A DNA stretch of 64,000 nt, taken from Ceratopteris richardii. Taxonomy: Eukaryota; Streptophyta; Polypodiopsida; Polypodiales; Pteridaceae. This document shows, one piece after another, positions 9,690 through 21,718 of the stretch (within the stretch, counting starts at the first letter, position 1; each line of letters starts with the position of its first letter). Below the pieces are notes generated by a model. That model had not been told where the DNA came from and made no database searches. It saw only the letters and a program-made list of their open reading frames with translations. Where the stretch lies: the NCBI GenBank assembly GCA_020310875.1, contig CM035417.1, positions 107,742,104 through 107,806,103 of the forward strand. Reading direction: 5' to 3'. The translations under genes and the position numbers were made by a program.

Positions 9690-9890
9690 CATGTCTTTTG
9701 GGACAGTTGGTAAGCCCATCAAACTCTTAGCCAGCAATACACAAGCTAAAATCCCTTGAGGGTACAACAAGTGTAGAGCCTAGGAAGTAGGTTCGAAAAA
9801 GTTGGATGAATTCAACAAAGGTTATGGGCACCCAGTAGGCTCTAGGAAAGGTTATTGGATACTTTCTATCTCAAAGGATACAAAAAGGTG
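9690..9890 (+). repeat. tRNA-related SINE-like repeat (copy A)
   Basis: GTTGGTAAGCCC..AAACTCTTAGCC..AAATCCCTTGAGGGTA, then a unique part with GGATGAATTC and TTGGATACTTT. It aligns with 12385-12590, whose box B is better kept. Part of the larger duplication, so not an independent insertion. Confidence 0.5.
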
Positions 9891-9899
9891 TGCGAAACT

Positions 9900-11133
9900 T
9901 TGAGAAATGTTCTCAACAAAGATGGTAATGTATCTCAAAATCCATAGGCCGGACTCAAACATGGAAGGTATCGTTAAAATGCTTTTGCAGTTCACCCTTC
10001 TTGGGTGGAACTTGATTGAGATTTTTAGATATCAAAAAGGGATGATAACAAGGTTCAAAAGAATAAGGTTAAGAACAATGGATTCAAAATACTAAGGTTG
10101 CAAAAGAGATGTACAAGAAATTGTGAGAGAGTGAGAGAGTGAGGACCACAATTTAAAGGTTTGAGGAAGTTCAAGAGCTCATTATTGAGGACAAACATCA
10201 AGCAAGGAAGAAAGAATGTCATAAAATAGCAGGAAAGAGATCATTGAACCGTACCATATAAAAGTAAAAAGTAATCTTCAACCATAGATTTTGGATGTCT
10301 TCATATGTAAGTCTATATATGATGTGTATGTATTGGTGTAAATATCTTTGTCTGAGAGTATGTATTCTAGATGTCTGCATGATTTTTCTTTGAATATCTA
10401 TGTTTACGAGTCTATATGCATCTAAGTGTGTACCAACTGTGAACATGTGTACTTACGATTGGCATCCATGTGTTATGTACAGCGTAATATGTGTATTCAT
10501 GTGCAATGTGATGTGAGAATGTATCGTTATATTACGTAAGTGTGTATTGTGTATATACTGTGAATTGTCTATTGTATGTGTTAATCTATTACTGTGGCTA
10601 TGTGTTTTTATGACAATGTGATGTGTGATTTACTATGTTCCTATGTGTGTATATATCTATGTGTCTGTGTGCATGCGCATGGTGATATATGTGTTTATAT
10701 GGGTGTACTAGTGTGCTAAATGTTAGTGTATGTTCCCTAAGTGAATAAGCATCTGCGTATGTCATCGTACGTGAGATATATGATCATGTATGTATATCAA
10801 GGTGTATGTGTGAGATTCAATGCCTGTGTGTTGAGTTCTTTAAGTGTGTCATTGTGTGAGTATATTTCTTAAATGTATGTCTTTCTTTTATGTGTGCATT
10901 TTATGTGTGTATTATGAGTTTTATGTATGGATATATATGTGTATGTTTGTGTATGTATACTTATGTGTGAAGATGCGAGTTTCTGAATGTATGTCTGATG
11001 ATTGTATGTATATTTATGACTATTCATATGTATGTGTGTGTATATAATATTTATGTATGTAAATATATCCTAATGTATCATGAATCATAAAATTAAAAAT
11101 TATTAACATGAAAAAAATTGTAATACAAAAGGA

Positions 11134-11134
<1 letters not shown>
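9900..11134. repeat. Low-complexity TG/TA-rich stretch
   Basis: From about 10240 to 11060 the sequence is dominated by ATGTGTGTAT-like words with no fixed period. Short frames here are products of the bias. No coding motif. Confidence 0.7.

Positions 11135-11182
<48 letters not shown>
11135..11182. repeat. (AT)n microsatellite
   Basis: About 22 uninterrupted TA units. Confidence 0.95.
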
Positions 11183-11183
<1 letters not shown>

Positions 11184-11340
11184 AAAAGAAAAAATATATG
11201 TTAGTTGTGTGAGTTAGTGGTGTATATGAGTGTACTTCTTAAGTGTGGTTTTTGTATATGTGTTCTGTATTTCTTTGTATTAGTACGAATGTTAGTCTGT
11301 TAGTAAACTAAAGGTGGAATTTGTGCACGTGCATGAGTCT

Positions 11341-11356
11341 ACACACACACACACAC

Positions 11357-11432
<76 letters not shown>
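11341..11432. repeat. (AC)8 then (AT)n microsatellite
   Basis: Eight AC units followed by about 37 AT units with one interruption. Frames of Tyr-Ile repeats across it are not genes. Confidence 0.95.
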
Positions 11433-11442
<10 letters not shown>

Positions 11443-11569
11443 TTGTTTGTTTGTGATTCTCCTTCACGTACAAAGAAACCTAGAAGCAGCTCATAGATTT
11501 ATGCTTTTAAACTTGAATTGTGTGTCTTTGAAGTCAGAGTTAGTTAACTGAATATGCACCTGTATAGGC

Positions 11570-11720
11570 ACATTTGGAATTATTCGCCTGGCGGACAAAG
11601 AGTTAAATAATATGTTTTTTCATCTCCAAAAATGATCATACACATGGTATGGTTGAATTGCATGATGAAAAAAAATTCGAATTCTTTTATAATAATTCTT
11701 TATTGAAAATTTTCTATGAT
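11570..11720 (+). pseudogene. Ty1/copia integrase relic (copy B)
   Basis: Same relic as at 7740-7960 with further decay; it is recognisable mainly by its alignment to copy A around the D-H-T and H-D-E-K words. Confidence 0.5.
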
Positions 11721-12384
11721 ATCGAAGATGAGAGAGAAAATATATGCCTACAACATATTTAACTGCTATCGACCACCAAAGAAAATATATGCCTACAACA
11801 TATTTTACGGACCACCAAAGAAAAGGGGAATGGTACATCCATAAAGAGAAGTAAACGTACATCCATAAAGCAAAAGGAAATATCATTACATGAATGGACA
11901 GCCTACACAAGGACAATTTCTGTACTGTAATTTATGTTTCACGTGCGTACTTAAATTAAAGGAGATTAGTTTTCTGAAAGCATCCAACGCATCAACTTTT
12001 CTACTCCCTTTCAACATACGATAGCACACACTTTTCTACTCACTAATCTCTTTCTAACCACGTATGTATTTGTCCAAGTATTTCCAAATTCTATTTTATA
12101 ATTATTTGTCCATTTATTTTTATGGCTATAGTTAAGTGTGCCAACCCTCCCCGTTTTTCAGGCATGCCTATTTTCAACCTCTTGCAAATTAATATTTGTA
12201 AGAGATTTTCAGCTTTTCGTCAAGTTTGTTGATATCCTTCCAAGAGGATGATCCAAAAAATTCTATTAGTTCATCTTGTTGGTATTGCAATACTAGTGTA
12301 CATACATACTAAGTGAAAGCTAATAAATGGTTGAACCAAACCCTATGAGAGACGATTAAAAAGTTATCTTCAACCATGGTATTA

Positions 12385-12590
12385 TGGGCAACTGCTTAGC
12401 CTATTAGACTCTCAGCCGGTAGATCATAGGTTCAAATCACTTATGGGTATAAGAATCACATCAGAGCCTAGAGACTAGGTTTCGGCAAGGTGGATGAATT
12501 CCACAAAGATTATGGGCATGCAATTGGCTCTATCAAGGCGCTTGGATACTTTGTATCTCAAACTATACAAAAAGCTGGAGTGAACTCTTC
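12385..12590 (+). repeat. tRNA-related SINE-like repeat (copy B)
   Basis: Box-A-like GCTTAGCCTATTAGAC near 12394 and box B GGTTCAAATCA at 12429-12439, about 35 bases apart as in a tRNA. Followed by the same body as copy A. Confidence 0.55.
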
Positions 12591-12599
12591 TGACTGCAC

Positions 12600-13555
12600 A
12601 TGATTGAGGGTTTAAGATGCCAAGCGAGGATGAGAATACAGACATGGATGGTTCATATACACACATGCAAACAAGATGTTCAAGAGATGGTTCAAGAGAA
12701 CATTCATAGAGATTCACGCATTCGGATGCACACAAAGTGAACATTCATAGAAATTCACTTTAGATGAAATCCCTTGTGGCTAGTGTATCATAGTTTAAGA
12801 TTTATTCTCTTTTAATCGTTCCTCTCTATTCGGATTATGATTTCATGAGTGCAATTGATGAATTTATGATTGCATACCAGCAAGAAAAAGAGGATGAATC
12901 AAAAACATTAAGTCCTGAAATTTGTTTTATGCCAGTCTGTTGTGATATGCAAGTAATGCACTGCAATAAAACATGAAAGAAATAGAAATGGAAGACAAAA
13001 CAAAACTAAATACAATCTATTTCACCTTGGTATTCATTCTCTTCCTCGAGTCGTTCTTCATCCATCCAGAATTTCTTATCTTTTCTTATCGAACATTTTC
13101 ATGCATTTACTTGCAATCGAAGTCTTGAAAGAAGTTTCATCAAATTCGCTTAAAGCATATATACTATTTTCATTAGAAGATATAACTTCGATCACGCTAA
13201 CATGGACTAACACCCATCAAACATCCTATCATAGACTAAGACTCAATATTTTGTCAGAATCAACTAAGGCCTTAGACAGCTTATTTTATCAAAACACAAC
13301 ATATTCTATAGACATGAATCCGTTAATTTCTAGACACCTTCTTCTAACATGTCCTTCCCATATTCTAATTACTTTATTCTTAAAGCTTAAGATCTTCTTG
13401 TTTCAGATTATCCTTCCAACTTAGTGTTTTCCATGTGGGTATCTTAGGATGGATAAGAAAACTTGGCTTTTGAGAATACATAAGCTCTCCAAGCATGAAC
13501 CCTATAATACTAATACATGTCATCCTATCCATTTATAACATGAATGAGAGATATT
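12600..13555. other. No gene recognised
   Basis: AT-rich with several short open frames (for example 13101-13424) that lack family motifs. Confidence 0.3.
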
Positions 13556-13559
13556 TAGG

Positions 13560-13830
13560 TCATTTCTTAATATCTCCATTACAAGCTTTGAGATCACCTT
13601 CAAAATACGAGGGTGATCTCCATCAACCTTTCTATTTACCTTTGGATTATAAGTAGTCATCATGGTCAATTGAATTCCATGCTGACAAAGAATTCTCTTG
13701 CCTCTCTAGCATGTAGTTCATGCCTAATCAAAAGCTACATTTTCAATATATCCTGATCATGATATAAGTTCCTCATGAATAAATTTACATACATTGTGTG
13801 TAGTATTTGATCGAAGGGATTGACCTTCCA
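13560..13830 (-). pseudogene. Ty3/gypsy integrase relic
   Basis: On the minus strand 13632-13680 encodes L-T-M-M-T-T-Y-N-P-K-V-N, the region of gypsy integrases that normally reads T-x-Y-(H/N)-P-(Q/K)-x-(D/N)-G near the catalytic Glu. Flanking sequence is compatible but broken. Confidence 0.55.
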
Positions 13831-15222
13831 CATGGTTTTTTTATGTCTTCTCATGCTAAGAGGATGTATCTTATGTTATCGATGCATGTTGGCATGGTCA
13901 AAAGGTAGTTTTATGAAGGAGTGAACTTTTGGAAATGGTACAATTGTTTAGAAAGTCATATCAGGATGAGATCCCTGTAGGATTATCTGTAGTATTTTTG
14001 TAGACATTTTATCTTTTTCGTTGGTTGTGATCTAATGAATCATTTGCAAGAAGAAGAAAAGAGTTGTGTTGATCAATTGTTTGATTTAATGTGTAATGAG
14101 AAACATTTCATTTATACATTAATCTTGTATGTCTACTTGTATAAAGTCTATTAACCCCTTAAAATTCCAAACCCTAGTTGTATTTTGACTAAAATCCATT
14201 TGTTTGCTCAAGAGAAGAAAAAGAAACCCATGTATATATAACCCCATAAAATTAAGAAACCTTGCGGAATTTTAACCTTTAGTACCCCAATTGATCGGTT
14301 GCTTTAGATTATTGAAAATATTAAAGCCAACTCTTAAAATCAAGTTCCTAATCCTAGAGCTTCTAACTCTTAACCCTTGGAAATCACACTTTGAACCCTT
14401 AGCAACCTTGATGGATACTATTAATCTCCCAAACAATATGTTATCCTTGATGTTAGAGCACCTCTTTGTCAGGAACAATGCATAACCACAACCAATTTTG
14501 GAAATCTATCACCAAATTATCAAGATTTGAATTAACTAGGAAGAAACTCATTACACACAAAAGTCTGCTACACTTAATCCACTCATTGACTGACCAAATG
14601 TGTAAATTTTTCAATGAAACAGAATACAAGTATTTTCTAATGTTTGTGCACCTTTTCCAAGTTAAAGCTCCTTAAAAGGATTATTTGATCTTGAGATTTC
14701 CTCCAAACAATCTACCTATCTCTGAAACTATTCTCTGTGTAATCGACTTTGACACCTGCAACTTCTAATGCATTGTTCTCCCAAACTAGACCTCGTTTAT
14801 TTAAATGCTTTTAGCCACATGTATCTTACCTCTCAAGTTAAATAATGAGTGTTACGTTCTCAAAAATGTACACTGTGGAGAGAGATCTGATCAAAACATT
14901 GACCATCGAATTTGCACCTATACTTGTCTTCACTTATTCGCTTTACACATCTAAATGTTCCTACTTTAAATTCTCTCAGCCTGATTACAATTAGGCTCTA
15001 AAACCTTGTACAGAGATCAGTCGACTATAGAATTAGACTTGTACAAAAGCATTCTTGCTGAAGATAAACACAGAAGGAGCATTGAGCAAAAGATCGAGGC
15101 ACAACTTTCTTCTATTTAGAGAAAATACACATCTAATAGATAATCCATATTCTTCTCCCTCTCTAAAGTCTCTAATGACTTCTAAAACTTTTCATGCATC
15201 ATCCCTCTTATGTATTACATCT
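13831..15222. other. No gene recognised; target of the young Copia
   Basis: AT-rich. The stretch 14272-14485 is open on both strands without motifs. The same unknown sequence resumes after the Copia element at 21724, continuing to about 22085. Confidence 0.3.
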
Positions 15223-15227
15223 ATATT

Positions 15228-16271
15228 TGTTGGAGCAAACCAATCACAAATTGGTGATTATACAGATCTTGGAGAATGCTTATGGTCAGAATGAAGCAAA
15301 GGAAGACATTTGCAAAATTAAGAAGAAGTCAGAATGTTGTCTTGTACACATATGTACATTAGCATAGTCATAGATGACTTAGATCTTTTGTTCAGTAAGA
15401 ATTATGTACAAATTATCTATAAATACCTTGAGAAAAGTCGGGGCATGTATGAGAGCATATGTGACAATAGTTACAAGTCAAGAATTAGGGAGATAGAAGC
15501 TCTGAGATAGTGGAAAGTGAATTTGTGTTTGCTCTCATCACTCAGTTGTAATCTTCTGAGTTAATGAAGAAATATTGCGCCCGATCTTTTCGTGTCTGCT
15601 CCTTCTGTGTTTGATCATTAGCGAAATCCTTTTGAGGATATCTAAGTTGTTAGTTAATGAGCCTGTGACCTGAATTTCAGAGTCCAATTGTAAACAGGCT
15701 AGGAGAATTGTGAATAGGAACATTCATATGTGTTGAATGTCTACAGTTCTCTGAAACAGGCGCAAATTTCGTGTTTAATCTTTTGGTCAGTGCTCACTCC
15801 ATAGTTTAAAGTTTTGTGCAAGCAAGCACTTAATCTTTAAGTTGGAAGGTGATCTACTCGTGGCTAAAAGCATTTGGCAAAACGGGTTAGATATTGTGAG
15901 AATCAAAGTTAAGAAGTTAGGGGTGTCTGAATCGACTTCTCAGAAGTACAGTTTCTGACATAGGTAACTTGAGAAGTTGATTTCTCAAGCTACACTTAAT
16001 CTTTTGGAGTAATTCAACTTGGAATAGTTGCGCAATCTCTAGGAGATGATTCGTACAAAGTTTCATCAAAAACTTTACACGTTTGATAAGTCAATATAAG
16101 GAAATAGTGCAGCAGACTTTTCTGTGTATCACCTTCTTCACAGATTTGTTCATCTTTTGATAATTAGAAGTTGATCTTCTAAATGTGTGAAAGGTTTTGA
16201 CTTATTCTTGGTATAGAGGTGCTCTAATCACAAGAATAAGTTGTTCTTTTGGAGATTAACATTCTCCATCA
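15228..16271 (+). repeat. 5' LTR of Copia-1
   Basis: 1044 bp, starts TGTTGGAGCAAACC, ends TTCTCCATCA. Nearly identical to 20675-21718. Confidence 0.97.
15418..15425 (+). promoter_or_regulatory. TATA box in the Copia-1 5' LTR
   Basis: TATAAATA about 190 bp into the LTR, placing U3 at 15228 to roughly 15450. The 3' LTR has the same box near 20865. Confidence 0.65.
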
Positions 16272-16272
16272 G

Positions 16273-16284
16273 TGGTATCAGAGC
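16273..16284 (+). other. Primer binding site of Copia-1
   Basis: TGGTATCAGAGC, the complement of the initiator-methionine tRNA 3' end, one base after the LTR. Confidence 0.92.
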
Positions 16285-16493
16285 AGGAGACATCAATTTG
16301 AAGAAAAGGAGGATCTCGACTGCTGCAGATTCAAGAGATTCAACATTTGAAGGATCAAGAAGTGAAAGCTTGGAGTCAAAGCTCGAGGAGAAGACAAATT
16401 GACATCAAGAAAGGCAAAAGGAGTTCAATTCGAAGTAAAGGTACATACATTGTTTGTAAAGCTTGAAGATTTCAATACACAGGTGGATACAAG

Positions 16494-19400
16494 ATGGGAG
16501 AAAGCTTGCAGATTGATAAGCTAGATAGGGAGAACTATCCAGCATGGTCCATGAGGATGGAAGCACACCTCATGAGCAAAGATCTTATATCATTTATTAC
16601 AGGAGATGAAGAAAAACCAGAATTTGCAGATCCAAGTATTCCTACTAGGGAAGAACTTGCAATGTTGAAGACTTGGATGAGAAAAGATGCTCAAGCAAGG
16701 AGTATCATCTACATGGCTGTAAATGATTATCTTCTACCTCACATCAGAGGTTTAGAAAGTGCTACAGATGTTTGGAATGCCTTGGAAGAGCATTTCCAAA
16801 ATACAACTAAGTCAAGGAAGTCCTCACTATGGGCTGAGTTCACAACTTTCAAGAAGAAGAGCTCACAATCAATTTCAGATTATGTGGCAAGGATGAAAGA
16901 TATTGCAGATAGCTTGGGAGCAGTGGATGAAGACATTGAAGAAGAAAAGTTGGTAAGACAAATACTTACAGGTCTAAGAGGTGATGAGAAGTGGAAGCCT
17001 TTTATCTTGTCCATAGAATTGTCACTTGATCACTTTACTCCTGACCTTAATCAATTGCTAGGACACATGCTAACCTTTGAGCAGGATCTTAAAGGAGACA
17101 ATGATAGAAGTACAAGTCAAGCTATGTACTCCAAAGACAAGAAAAAGAATGGCAAGGGAAAGCAATCAAATGAAGATGAAGGGAATTCAAATCAAGCCAA
17201 CTTCACAAAAGGGAAGACAAATTTCAGAGGTAAAGGAAGAGGAGGTAAGAACAAAGATAATGCTAAAGCTTGTTGGATTTGTGGCAGAACAAATCATTTG
17301 GCAAATGATTGTTGGTATAACAATCAAAGTGGAGGATACAACAATCAGAATTATAGTCAAAGAGGTAGAGGAGGCAGAAACCAAAGAGGCAATTTCAGAG
17401 GAAGAGGTGGTAGGACATCATATGGTAGAGGAGGTGGAAGAAACTTTCAATCTCAGTCCTACAACAATAATTATTACAATTATGCATCAGATCAGAAGGA
17501 TGACATGACTCTTATCTTGAATGCAACTCATGAATCAATGGGAGAAGATCAAAGAGTGTTCTATATTGACTCAGGATGTAGCAACCATCTGAGTGGGAAC
17601 CTATCCTTGATGACTGATATGGAAGCAAGGGTGAATGGACATACAGTTCAAACAGGTGACAATACTAAACATAAAGTGGAGAGCATTGGATCAGTGAAGA
17701 CAAAGAGTGGAAGTACACTTCTGAGCAAGGTACTTTATGTCCCTACTATTCCTAAAAATTTGATAAGTGTAGGGCAAATTGTGGAGAAAGGATATGAGGT
17801 AAGATTTACAAATGATGGTGTCTATGTACAAGATCCAAATCAGGGATATAGAACCATAATTGCAGGTAAAAAGGAAGGAAGATTGTTCACTCTCAAAGTC
17901 CAAGGTAATGTAGGACATGCATTGTTTACCTATGGAGGTCAAAAGGTATCTGAATTAGACCTATGGCATAAGAGGCTAGGTCATTTCAATGAGAGAGCTA
18001 TAAAGGAAATGTCAAAGAATCAGGTGGTGCTTGGATTGCCAAATATTGAAGGGCAACATATGGTGTACAAGTGTGAAGCTTGTCAATTAGGTAAAGCACA
18101 TAAAGGTTCTTATAACAAATCAGGGTACAAGTATTCAAATATGCTTGAATTGGTTCATACAGATGTATGGGGACCCTCAAGGGACTATAGCATAAATGGA
18201 TCCAGATATTATGTGTTGTTTGTTGATGATGCAACCAGGTGGATTACTTTGTATGTAATCAAGGACAAATCAGAAGTCTTCAAGACATTCAAACATTTCC
18301 ATGCTTATGCAGAAAGGATCACAGGACAAAAGCTAAAGAGGTTAAGATCAGATGGAGGGGGAGAGTATTTCTCAAAAGAGTTTGATGATTATTTGTGGAA
18401 TGCAGGTATCAAAAGAGAAGTAACTTGCAGGTACTCCCCTCAACAAAATGGAGTAGCAGAAAGGAGGAATAGGACTCTTGTAGAGTTTGCAAGAGCCATG
18501 ATGAAGGAAAAGAATTGTCCAAATTACTTATGGGCAGAGGCCATTAACACTGCAACATATCTTGTGAATAGGTTGCCTTGCAAAGCTTTGGATGGAGGAA
18601 CCCCTTATGAAGCATGGTGGGGTAAGAAACCTAGTCTTGATCATTGTAAAGTATTTGGATGTATTGCATATGCTTATGTTCCTTCACAATTAAGACATAA
18701 GCTAGAACCAAAAGCAGAGAAGTATGTGTTTATTGGATATGATGATAGACAGATGGGTTACAGGTTGTGGAGTCCATCCACAAAGCAATTTCTTGTTACT
18801 AAAGATGTAACATTTGATGAGCAAAACATGTGGTATACAGGATCACCAAATGAGTATGCAAGTGTTGAAGAAATTCAAAGGAAAGGAAAGGCAAAGGTAA
18901 AGGTATGTGAAGAAATTATTGATGAAGTTGACTCTAGATGTAGAGTGCAGGATCATGTAGAAGAAGGGCCAAGATTTGATCCAGAATCAAATGAGGCTGA
19001 AACATCAAGAAGTGCAGAAATCAGAAGATCTACAAGAGAAAGGAAAGAGCCTATAAGGTATAGTTATGATACATCTTTCCTAACAACAAAAGATTATGCC
19101 TACATTGTGAAAACAGAAGAAGATCCAACCACTTATGAAGAAGCCAAAGGTAAACAGAATTGGGAGAAGGCAATGCAAGAAGAGTATGATGCTCTACTTG
19201 AAAATGAAACTTGGGAATTAGTACCAAGACCAAAGAATCAGAAGGTCATTGGATGCAAGTGGGTATATAAAACAAAGAGGTTTGCAGATGGTAAGGTGTC
19301 TAGATATAAGGCTAGACTCGTGGTTAAAGGTTATGCCCAAACTTATGGGGTAGATTATGATGAAACCTTTAGTCCTGTTGCTAAGATGTCTACAATTAGA

Positions 19401-20666
19401 ACATTGATTGCTATTGCTGCTTGCAAAGGATGGAAATTATCACAATTGGATGTGAAGAATGCATTTCTTAATGGTTACATTGCAGATGAAGTATATATGG
19501 AGCAACCAGAAGGCTTCATGGAGTCAATTGGATCAGATTATGTGTGTAAGCTCAAGAGAGCTTTATATGGGTTGAAGCAAGCCCCAAGAGCTTGGAATTA
19601 CAGATTGGTCAAGTTCTTGAATGAATGTGGATTTCAAGCATCAAAGGCAGATAGTAGCTTGCTAGTGAAGGCAAGTGAAAATGGATATATTTACATGTGC
19701 ATTTATGTTGATGATATTATTGTTACAGGAACAGATGCTCAAGGAATCAATGAACTCAAGAAGCAAATAGAGAAGGAGTTTAAGATAAGTGACTTGGGAA
19801 ACTTATCTTATTTTCTAGGAATGCAGATTGTGTATACTCAACATGGAGTATATGTTTCACAAGAGAGATACTTGAAGAATCTTTTGATCAAGTTTAACAT
19901 GGAAGATTGCAAGACCTCAACCACTCCATTGGAGGTAAATCATAAATTAAGCAGGTATGGAGGTGAAGAGTTCAATGACATGAAGAAATATCAGAGTTTG
20001 GTAGGTAGTCTAATCTATGCTACCTTGACAAGGCCAGATCTATCATATGCAGTAGGTGTGTTGTCACAATTTATGCATTGTCCAAAGAAGACTCATTGGA
20101 TTGCAGCCCAAAGGGTACTTAGATATATCAAAGGAACCCTAAGTGAAGGTTTGTACTATGGTTTTACTTCTGACACAAGAATCAAAGTGTTTAGTGATGC
20201 AGATTGGGCAGGTGACTCAGATGATAGAAGGTCTACTCATGGATATCTATGTTATGTTGGAGATAAGCTAGTATCTTGGTGTTCCAAGAAGCAACATACA
20301 GTTGCTTTATCATCCACAGAAGCCGAGTATAAGGGAATGGTAGAAGCTGCAAAAGAAGTCATATGGTTGAAGACCTTGATGAAAAGTTTTGAGATTGATC
20401 ATAGTACTCCAATAATTTTTGGAGACAATATGAGTTCTTTGTATTTGGCAGCTAACCCTGTTTTTCATGCCAGGACTAAGCATATAGAGATACAGTATCA
20501 TTTCTTGAGGGAAAAGGTACTTGATAAAGAGATTGAAGTGATGTACACTCCAACAAAAGAACAAGTGGCAGATATGATGACAAAAAGCCTGGATGGACCT
20601 AAGCTACAGAGATTCAAGGAGATGGCAGGAGTGAAGAAGAATGGAATAATCACAATTAGTGATTGA
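16494..20666 (+). CDS. Copia Gag-Pol polyprotein, 1390 residues
   Basis: A single open frame that supplies the element's structural and replication proteins. In order: Gag of the UBN2 type (residues about 1-240); a Gly/Arg-rich RGG segment on both sides of a CCHC zinc knuckle at 260-273 (CWICGRTNHLANDC); aspartic protease with D-S-G at 359-361; a pre-integrase zinc site (H492, H497, C527, C530); integrase with D557, D620 and E656, the D,D-35-E spacing; reverse transcriptase with D986 in D-V-K-N-A-F-L-N and Y-V-D-D at 1071-1074; RNase H with D1235 and the S-S-T-E-A-E-Y motif. All key residues looked for are present and the length is normal for the family. The start at 16494 follows a 209-base leader after the primer site. 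Gag and Pol being in one frame is usual for copia, where the Gag excess comes from splicing or processing. Confidence 0.97.
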   Translation: MGESLQIDKLDRENYPAWSMRMEAHLMSKDLISFITGDEEKPEFADPSIPTREELAMLKTWMRKDAQARSIIYMAVNDYLLPHIRGLESATDVWNALEEHFQNTTKSRKSSLWAEFTTFKKKSSQSISDYVARMKDIADSLGAVDEDIEEEKLVRQILTGLRGDEKWKPFILSIELSLDHFTPDLNQLLGHMLTFEQDLKGDNDRSTSQAMYSKDKKKNGKGKQSNEDEGNSNQANFTKGKTNFRGKGRGGKNKDNAKACWICGRTNHLANDCWYNNQSGGYNNQNYSQRGRGGRNQRGNFRGRGGRTSYGRGGGRNFQSQSYNNNYYNYASDQKDDMTLILNATHESMGEDQRVFYIDSGCSNHLSGNLSLMTDMEARVNGHTVQTGDNTKHKVESIGSVKTKSGSTLLSKVLYVPTIPKNLISVGQIVEKGYEVRFTNDGVYVQDPNQGYRTIIAGKKEGRLFTLKVQGNVGHALFTYGGQKVSELDLWHKRLGHFNERAIKEMSKNQVVLGLPNIEGQHMVYKCEACQLGKAHKGSYNKSGYKYSNMLELVHTDVWGPSRDYSINGSRYYVLFVDDATRWITLYVIKDKSEVFKTFKHFHAYAERITGQKLKRLRSDGGGEYFSKEFDDYLWNAGIKREVTCRYSPQQNGVAERRNRTLVEFARAMMKEKNCPNYLWAEAINTATYLVNRLPCKALDGGTPYEAWWGKKPSLDHCKVFGCIAYAYVPSQLRHKLEPKAEKYVFIGYDDRQMGYRLWSPSTKQFLVTKDVTFDEQNMWYTGSPNEYASVEEIQRKGKAKVKVCEEIIDEVDSRCRVQDHVEEGPRFDPESNEAETSRSAEIRRSTRERKEPIRYSYDTSFLTTKDYAYIVKTEEDPTTYEEAKGKQNWEKAMQEEYDALLENETWELVPRPKNQKVIGCKWVYKTKRFADGKVSRYKARLVVKGYAQTYGVDYDETFSPVAKMSTIRTLIAIAACKGWKLSQLDVKNAFLNGYIADEVYMEQPEGFMESIGSDYVCKLKRALYGLKQAPRAWNYRLVKFLNECGFQASKADSSLLVKASENGYIYMCIYVDDIIVTGTDAQGINELKKQIEKEFKISDLGNLSYFLGMQIVYTQHGVYVSQERYLKNLLIKFNMEDCKTSTTPLEVNHKLSRYGGEEFNDMKKYQSLVGSLIYATLTRPDLSYAVGVLSQFMHCPKKTHWIAAQRVLRYIKGTLSEGLYYGFTSDTRIKVFSDADWAGDSDDRRSTHGYLCYVGDKLVSWCSKKQHTVALSSTEAEYKGMVEAAKEVIWLKTLMKSFEIDHSTPIIFGDNMSSLYLAANPVFHARTKHIEIQYHFLREKVLDKEIEVMYTPTKEQVADMMTKSLDGPKLQRFKEMAGVKKNGIITISD

Positions 20667-20674
20667 GGGGGAGC
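20665..20674 (+). other. Polypurine tract of Copia-1
   Basis: GAGGGGGAGC directly before the 3' LTR, overlapping the end of the coding frame. Confidence 0.85.
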
Positions 20675-21718
20675 TGTTGGAGCAAACCAATCACAAATTG
20701 GTGATTATACAGATCTTGGAGAATGCTTATGGTCAGAATGAAGCAAAGGAAGACATTTGCAAAATTAAGAAGAAGTCAGAATGTTGTCTTGTACACATAT
20801 GTACATTAGCATAGTCATAGATGACTTAGATCTTTTGTTCAGTAAGAATTATGTACAAATTATCTATAAATACCTTGAGAAAAGTCGGGGCATGTATGAG
20901 AGCATATGTGACAATAGTTACAAGTCAAGAATTAGGGAGATAGAAGCTCTGAGATAGTGGAAAGTGAATTTGTGTTTGCTCTCATCACTCAGTTGTAATC
21001 TTCTGAGTTAATGAAGAAATATTGCGCCCGATCTTTTCGTGTCTGCTCCTTCTGTGTTTGATCATTAGCGAAATCCTTTTGAGGATATCTAAGTTGTTAG
21101 TTAATGAGCCTGTGACCTGAATTTCAGAGTCCAATTGTAAACAGGCTAGGAGAATTGTGAATAGGAACATTCATATGTGTTGAATGTCTACAGTTCTCTG
21201 AAACAGGCGCAAATTTCGTGTTTAATCTTTTGGTCAGTGCTCACTCCATAGTTTAAAGTTTTGTGCAAGCAAGCACTTAATCTTTAAGTTGGAAGGTGAT
21301 CTACTCGTGGCTAAAAGCATTTGGCAAAACGGGTTAGATATTGTGAGAATCAAAGTTAAGAAGTTAGGGGTGTCTGAATCGACTTCTCAGAAGTACAGTT
21401 TCTGACATAGGTAACTTGAGAAGTTGATTTCTCAAGCTACACTTAATCTTTTGGAGTAATTCAACTTGGAATAGTTGCGCAATCTCTAGGAGATGATTCG
21501 TACAAAGTTTCATCAAAAACTTTACACGTTTGATAAGTCAATATAAGGAAATAGTGCAGCAGACTTTTTTGTGTATCACCTTCTTCACAGATTTGTTCAT
21601 CTTTTGATAATTAGAAGTTGATCTTCTAAATGTGTGAAAGGTTTTGACTTATTCTTGGTATAGAGGTGCTCTAATCACAAGAATAAGTTGTTCTTTTGGA
21701 GATTAACATTCTCCATCA
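20675..21718 (+). repeat. 3' LTR of Copia-1
   Basis: 1044 bp. The only difference from the 5' LTR that I see is one C/T near 21568. Confidence 0.97.

Larger units (their letters stand above)
7670..9890 (+). repeat. Duplicated segment, copy A
   Basis: Matches 11500-12590 in the same orientation and order: a Copia integrase relic, GCGTACTT..GGAGATTAGTTT, GGCATGCCTATTT..CAACCTCTTG, and a tRNA-related repeat. Copy A is longer, in part because it carries extra insertions at 8404-8697 and about 9123-9301. Confidence 0.7.
11500..12590 (+). repeat. Duplicated segment, copy B
   Basis: Sister of 7670-9890 and shorter. It preserves an empty version of the site filled at 9123-9301, which makes it useful for dating that insertion. 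Confidence 0.7.

Noticed and set aside
11314-11551. Tyr-Ile repeat frames
   Set aside because: Translation of the (AT)n microsatellite.
15538-21170. Identical 61-residue minus-strand frames at 15538-15723 and 20985-21170
   Set aside because: They are the same part of the two LTRs of Copia-1; identity comes from LTR duplication, not from a gene pair.
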